Shown: positions 62,643-64,000 of the stretch, piece after piece | How the letters are laid out: every line of letters begins with the position of its first letter | Position numbering within the stretch: the first letter of the stretch is position 1 | DNA from: Kiritimatiellia bacterium | GTDB lineage: Bacteria > Verrucomicrobiota > Kiritimatiellia > UBA8416 > YA12-FULL-48-11 | NCBI GenBank assembly: GCA_028716365.1 | Contig: JAQUPZ010000007.1 | Location: 62,001 to 126,000 of the forward strand | Reading direction: 5' to 3' | DNA: 64,000 nt | Program-made: the position numbers and the translations under genes | Notes under the pieces: generated by a model | Database searches by the model: none | The model's input: the letters and a program-made list of their open reading frames with translations, nothing else | Told to the model about the DNA's origin: nothing

Positions 62643-63893
62643 ATGAATACAGCATGTAACCGCCGAGATTTTCTCAAGACCGCCACCATTGGCGTAACGG
62701 CAATGTCGTTCACCGCACGCAGTTATGCGCGCATCATGGGTGCAAACGACCGGATTCGTATTGGTCAGATCGGTTGTGGCGGTAGAGGACGGGGTGCACA
62801 TATGGCCGGAGTACATAAGCATGACAAGGTCGAAAACGTTGAATTCGTAGCGGTAAGTGATCCGTGGCGACTTGCACGTGAACAGGGTGCAGCAATGTGC
62901 AAAGATTGGTATGGTACCGACGTGAAACAATTTGTCAGCTATCGTGATATACTGGCTTGTAAGGATATTGATGCCGTGATGATTGCCTCGCCTGACCACC
63001 ATCACTCAACACAGCTCGAAGCTGCGGCGAAGGCGAAAAAGCATGTTTATGTTGAAAAACCTATGGCGAGAAACATGAAGGAACTTATTCGCGCGGTGGA
63101 TGCGGTCAAGGAGGCGAACATCGTTGTTCAGGTTGGTACACAGATTCGCAGCCTATCCACCAGTACCGCCTGCCACGAACTGTGGAAGTCCGGCTTGCTT
63201 GGTAAAGCTTCACGTATCGAGCAATGTCGTAATGGCGAAAAACCTTATTGGTATCACTACGTCAAGGATATCAAGAAGGAAGACGTAGAATGGAGTGAAT
63301 TCCTGGGTAATGCGCCGAAACATCCATTTGACGTAAGTCGTTATTCCGGTTGGTATGGATATCTTGACTATACTGATGGTCCGGTGACGAATCTCGGTGT
63401 TCATTTCATTGATTTATACAACTACATCACCGATGCACAGTTCCCGACAAGTTGTGTTTGTAACGGCGGTGTCTTTACGTGGAAGGATGAGCATAATTTC
63501 ACCTGCCCTGACCATGTCGAAGCGTTGTGGGTCTATCCGGAAGGTTTCATGGTGGCTTACTCCAGTAACTTTGGCAACGGAAGTGGTAACCGCCATCGTT
63601 ACTTCTGCGAAAAAGGCCAGTTGGTTCTCGACAACTGGAGCGCTCCAAACTACACCGCTGAGGGTGGCCCAAAGCGTGATGGTACGATTCGCGGTGTCAA
63701 TGAAGTCAAGCCGATCGAAACCCCGGATCATTTCCAGGATTGGTTGCAGTGTATGCGTTCCGGTAAGCCAACTCGTGCACCAATTGATGCCGGTTATCTA
63801 CACTCCGTTGCCGGCCTTATGGCAGTGGAATCATACAACACTGGACATCGCATGATATACGATCATAAGAGTCGAGCGATTAAGAAGGGATAA
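62643..63893 (+). CDS. TAT-exported Gfo/Idh/MocA oxidoreductase, copy 2
   Basis: Near-identical paralogue of the preceding gene (416 against 424 residues). TAT signal NRRDFLKTATIGVTAMSF, IRIGQIGCGGRGRGAHM, VYVEKPMARN and LGVHFIDLYNYITDA are conserved. The Shine-Dalgarno and leader (AACCAACAAAGGAGTTCCA) is the same as for copy 1. Differences cluster around the insert and EKP-flanking residues, so the copies may have different sugar preference (inference). Confidence 0.86.
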   Translation: MNTACNRRDFLKTATIGVTAMSFTARSYARIMGANDRIRIGQIGCGGRGRGAHMAGVHKHDKVENVEFVAVSDPWRLAREQGAAMCKDWYGTDVKQFVSYRDILACKDIDAVMIASPDHHHSTQLEAAAKAKKHVYVEKPMARNMKELIRAVDAVKEANIVVQVGTQIRSLSTSTACHELWKSGLLGKASRIEQCRNGEKPYWYHYVKDIKKEDVEWSEFLGNAPKHPFDVSRYSGWYGYLDYTDGPVTNLGVHFIDLYNYITDAQFPTSCVCNGGVFTWKDEHNFTCPDHVEALWVYPEGFMVAYSSNFGNGSGNRHRYFCEKGQLVLDNWSAPNYTAEGGPKRDGTIRGVNEVKPIETPDHFQDWLQCMRSGKPTRAPIDAGYLHSVAGLMAVESYNTGHRMIYDHKSRAIKKG

Positions 63894-64000
63894 TGGTAGC
63901 ATATCTGCGATTATAACATTCTGCGGATAATTTGAAAAAGCCGGCATTTGTAAATATGGAACTTGTTTCATTCCGGGCAGGATTCATTTAAGTATTTCAT

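Larger units (their letters stand above)
61201..63893 (+). repeat. tandem gene duplication
   Basis: The coding regions and the shared leader AACCAACAAAGGAGTTCCA of the two Gfo/Idh/MocA genes are highly similar, so the pair arose by tandem duplication. The 131-base spacer holds an inverted repeat (TACTGAA/TTCAGTA, 62534-62556), not present before copy 1. Confidence 0.8.

Noticed and set aside
1..64000. Insertion sequences, integrases, CRISPR or rRNA
   Set aside because: No transposase, integrase, direct-repeat array or rRNA sequence was recognised.

Overview
The window reads as the chromosome of a diderm, lipopolysaccharide-making bacterium of the PVC superphylum, most likely Lentisphaerota or Kiritimatiellota. 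The diderm envelope follows from bamA, skp/ompH, lpxD, lpxA, an msbA-type exporter and many lipoproteins. The PVC placement is an inference from a very long GreA (734 residues, the Chlamydia-like architecture) and from TAT-exported Gfo/Idh/MocA oxidoreductases, a sugar-isomerase-like protein and a sialidase-like protein. No rRNA, tRNA, CRISPR array or transposase was seen.

The left part (1-21 kb) is almost entirely core genes on the + strand. First comes ribosome and replication (rplY/ctc cut by the window edge, pth, rpsF-ssb-rpsR-rplI-dnaB). Next is envelope assembly (bamA-skp-lpxD), then galE, the cinA C-terminal domain, recA and a short alaS. After a reverse-strand pseudouridine synthase come the large greA, a DksA-like gene, lspA, miaA, radC, lpxA and corA.

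From 21 to 36 kb the strands alternate. Reverse-strand genes encode a cyclic-nucleotide-domain/PilT fusion behind a response regulator, the potassium transporter kup, a Trm112-like protein with a double glycosyltransferase and a B12-type radical SAM enzyme, two envelope lipoproteins (LpoB-like and COG3014-like) and an M14 carboxypeptidase. Forward-strand genes encode a DUF486 membrane protein, a PEGA-domain protein with an internal tandem duplication, a LysM lipoprotein and two coiled-coil proteins with C-terminal membrane anchors.

From 36 to 47 kb is gatCAB, then three type IV pilus/type II secretion ATPases in a row (PilB-like, PilT, PilB-like) with no pilin or platform gene, then trxB and an MsbA-like ABC exporter.

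From 47 kb to the end the content is accessory: a sialidase-like protein, a small unknown protein, three tandem RdhA/QueG-like iron-sulfur proteins, and a U32-type protein with a decayed second copy. A ZIP transporter, a Rieske-type lipoprotein with unusual ligand spacing coupled to a small Cys-rich ORF, and a trans-sulfuration enzyme follow. The window closes with a YjiK-like propeller, YjbQ, a phospholipase-C-like protein, a NUDIX hydrolase, a sugar-isomerase-like TIM barrel and two tandem Gfo/Idh/MocA paralogues. The iron-sulfur/U32 array at 48.8-53.1 kb is the best candidate for an undescribed system.
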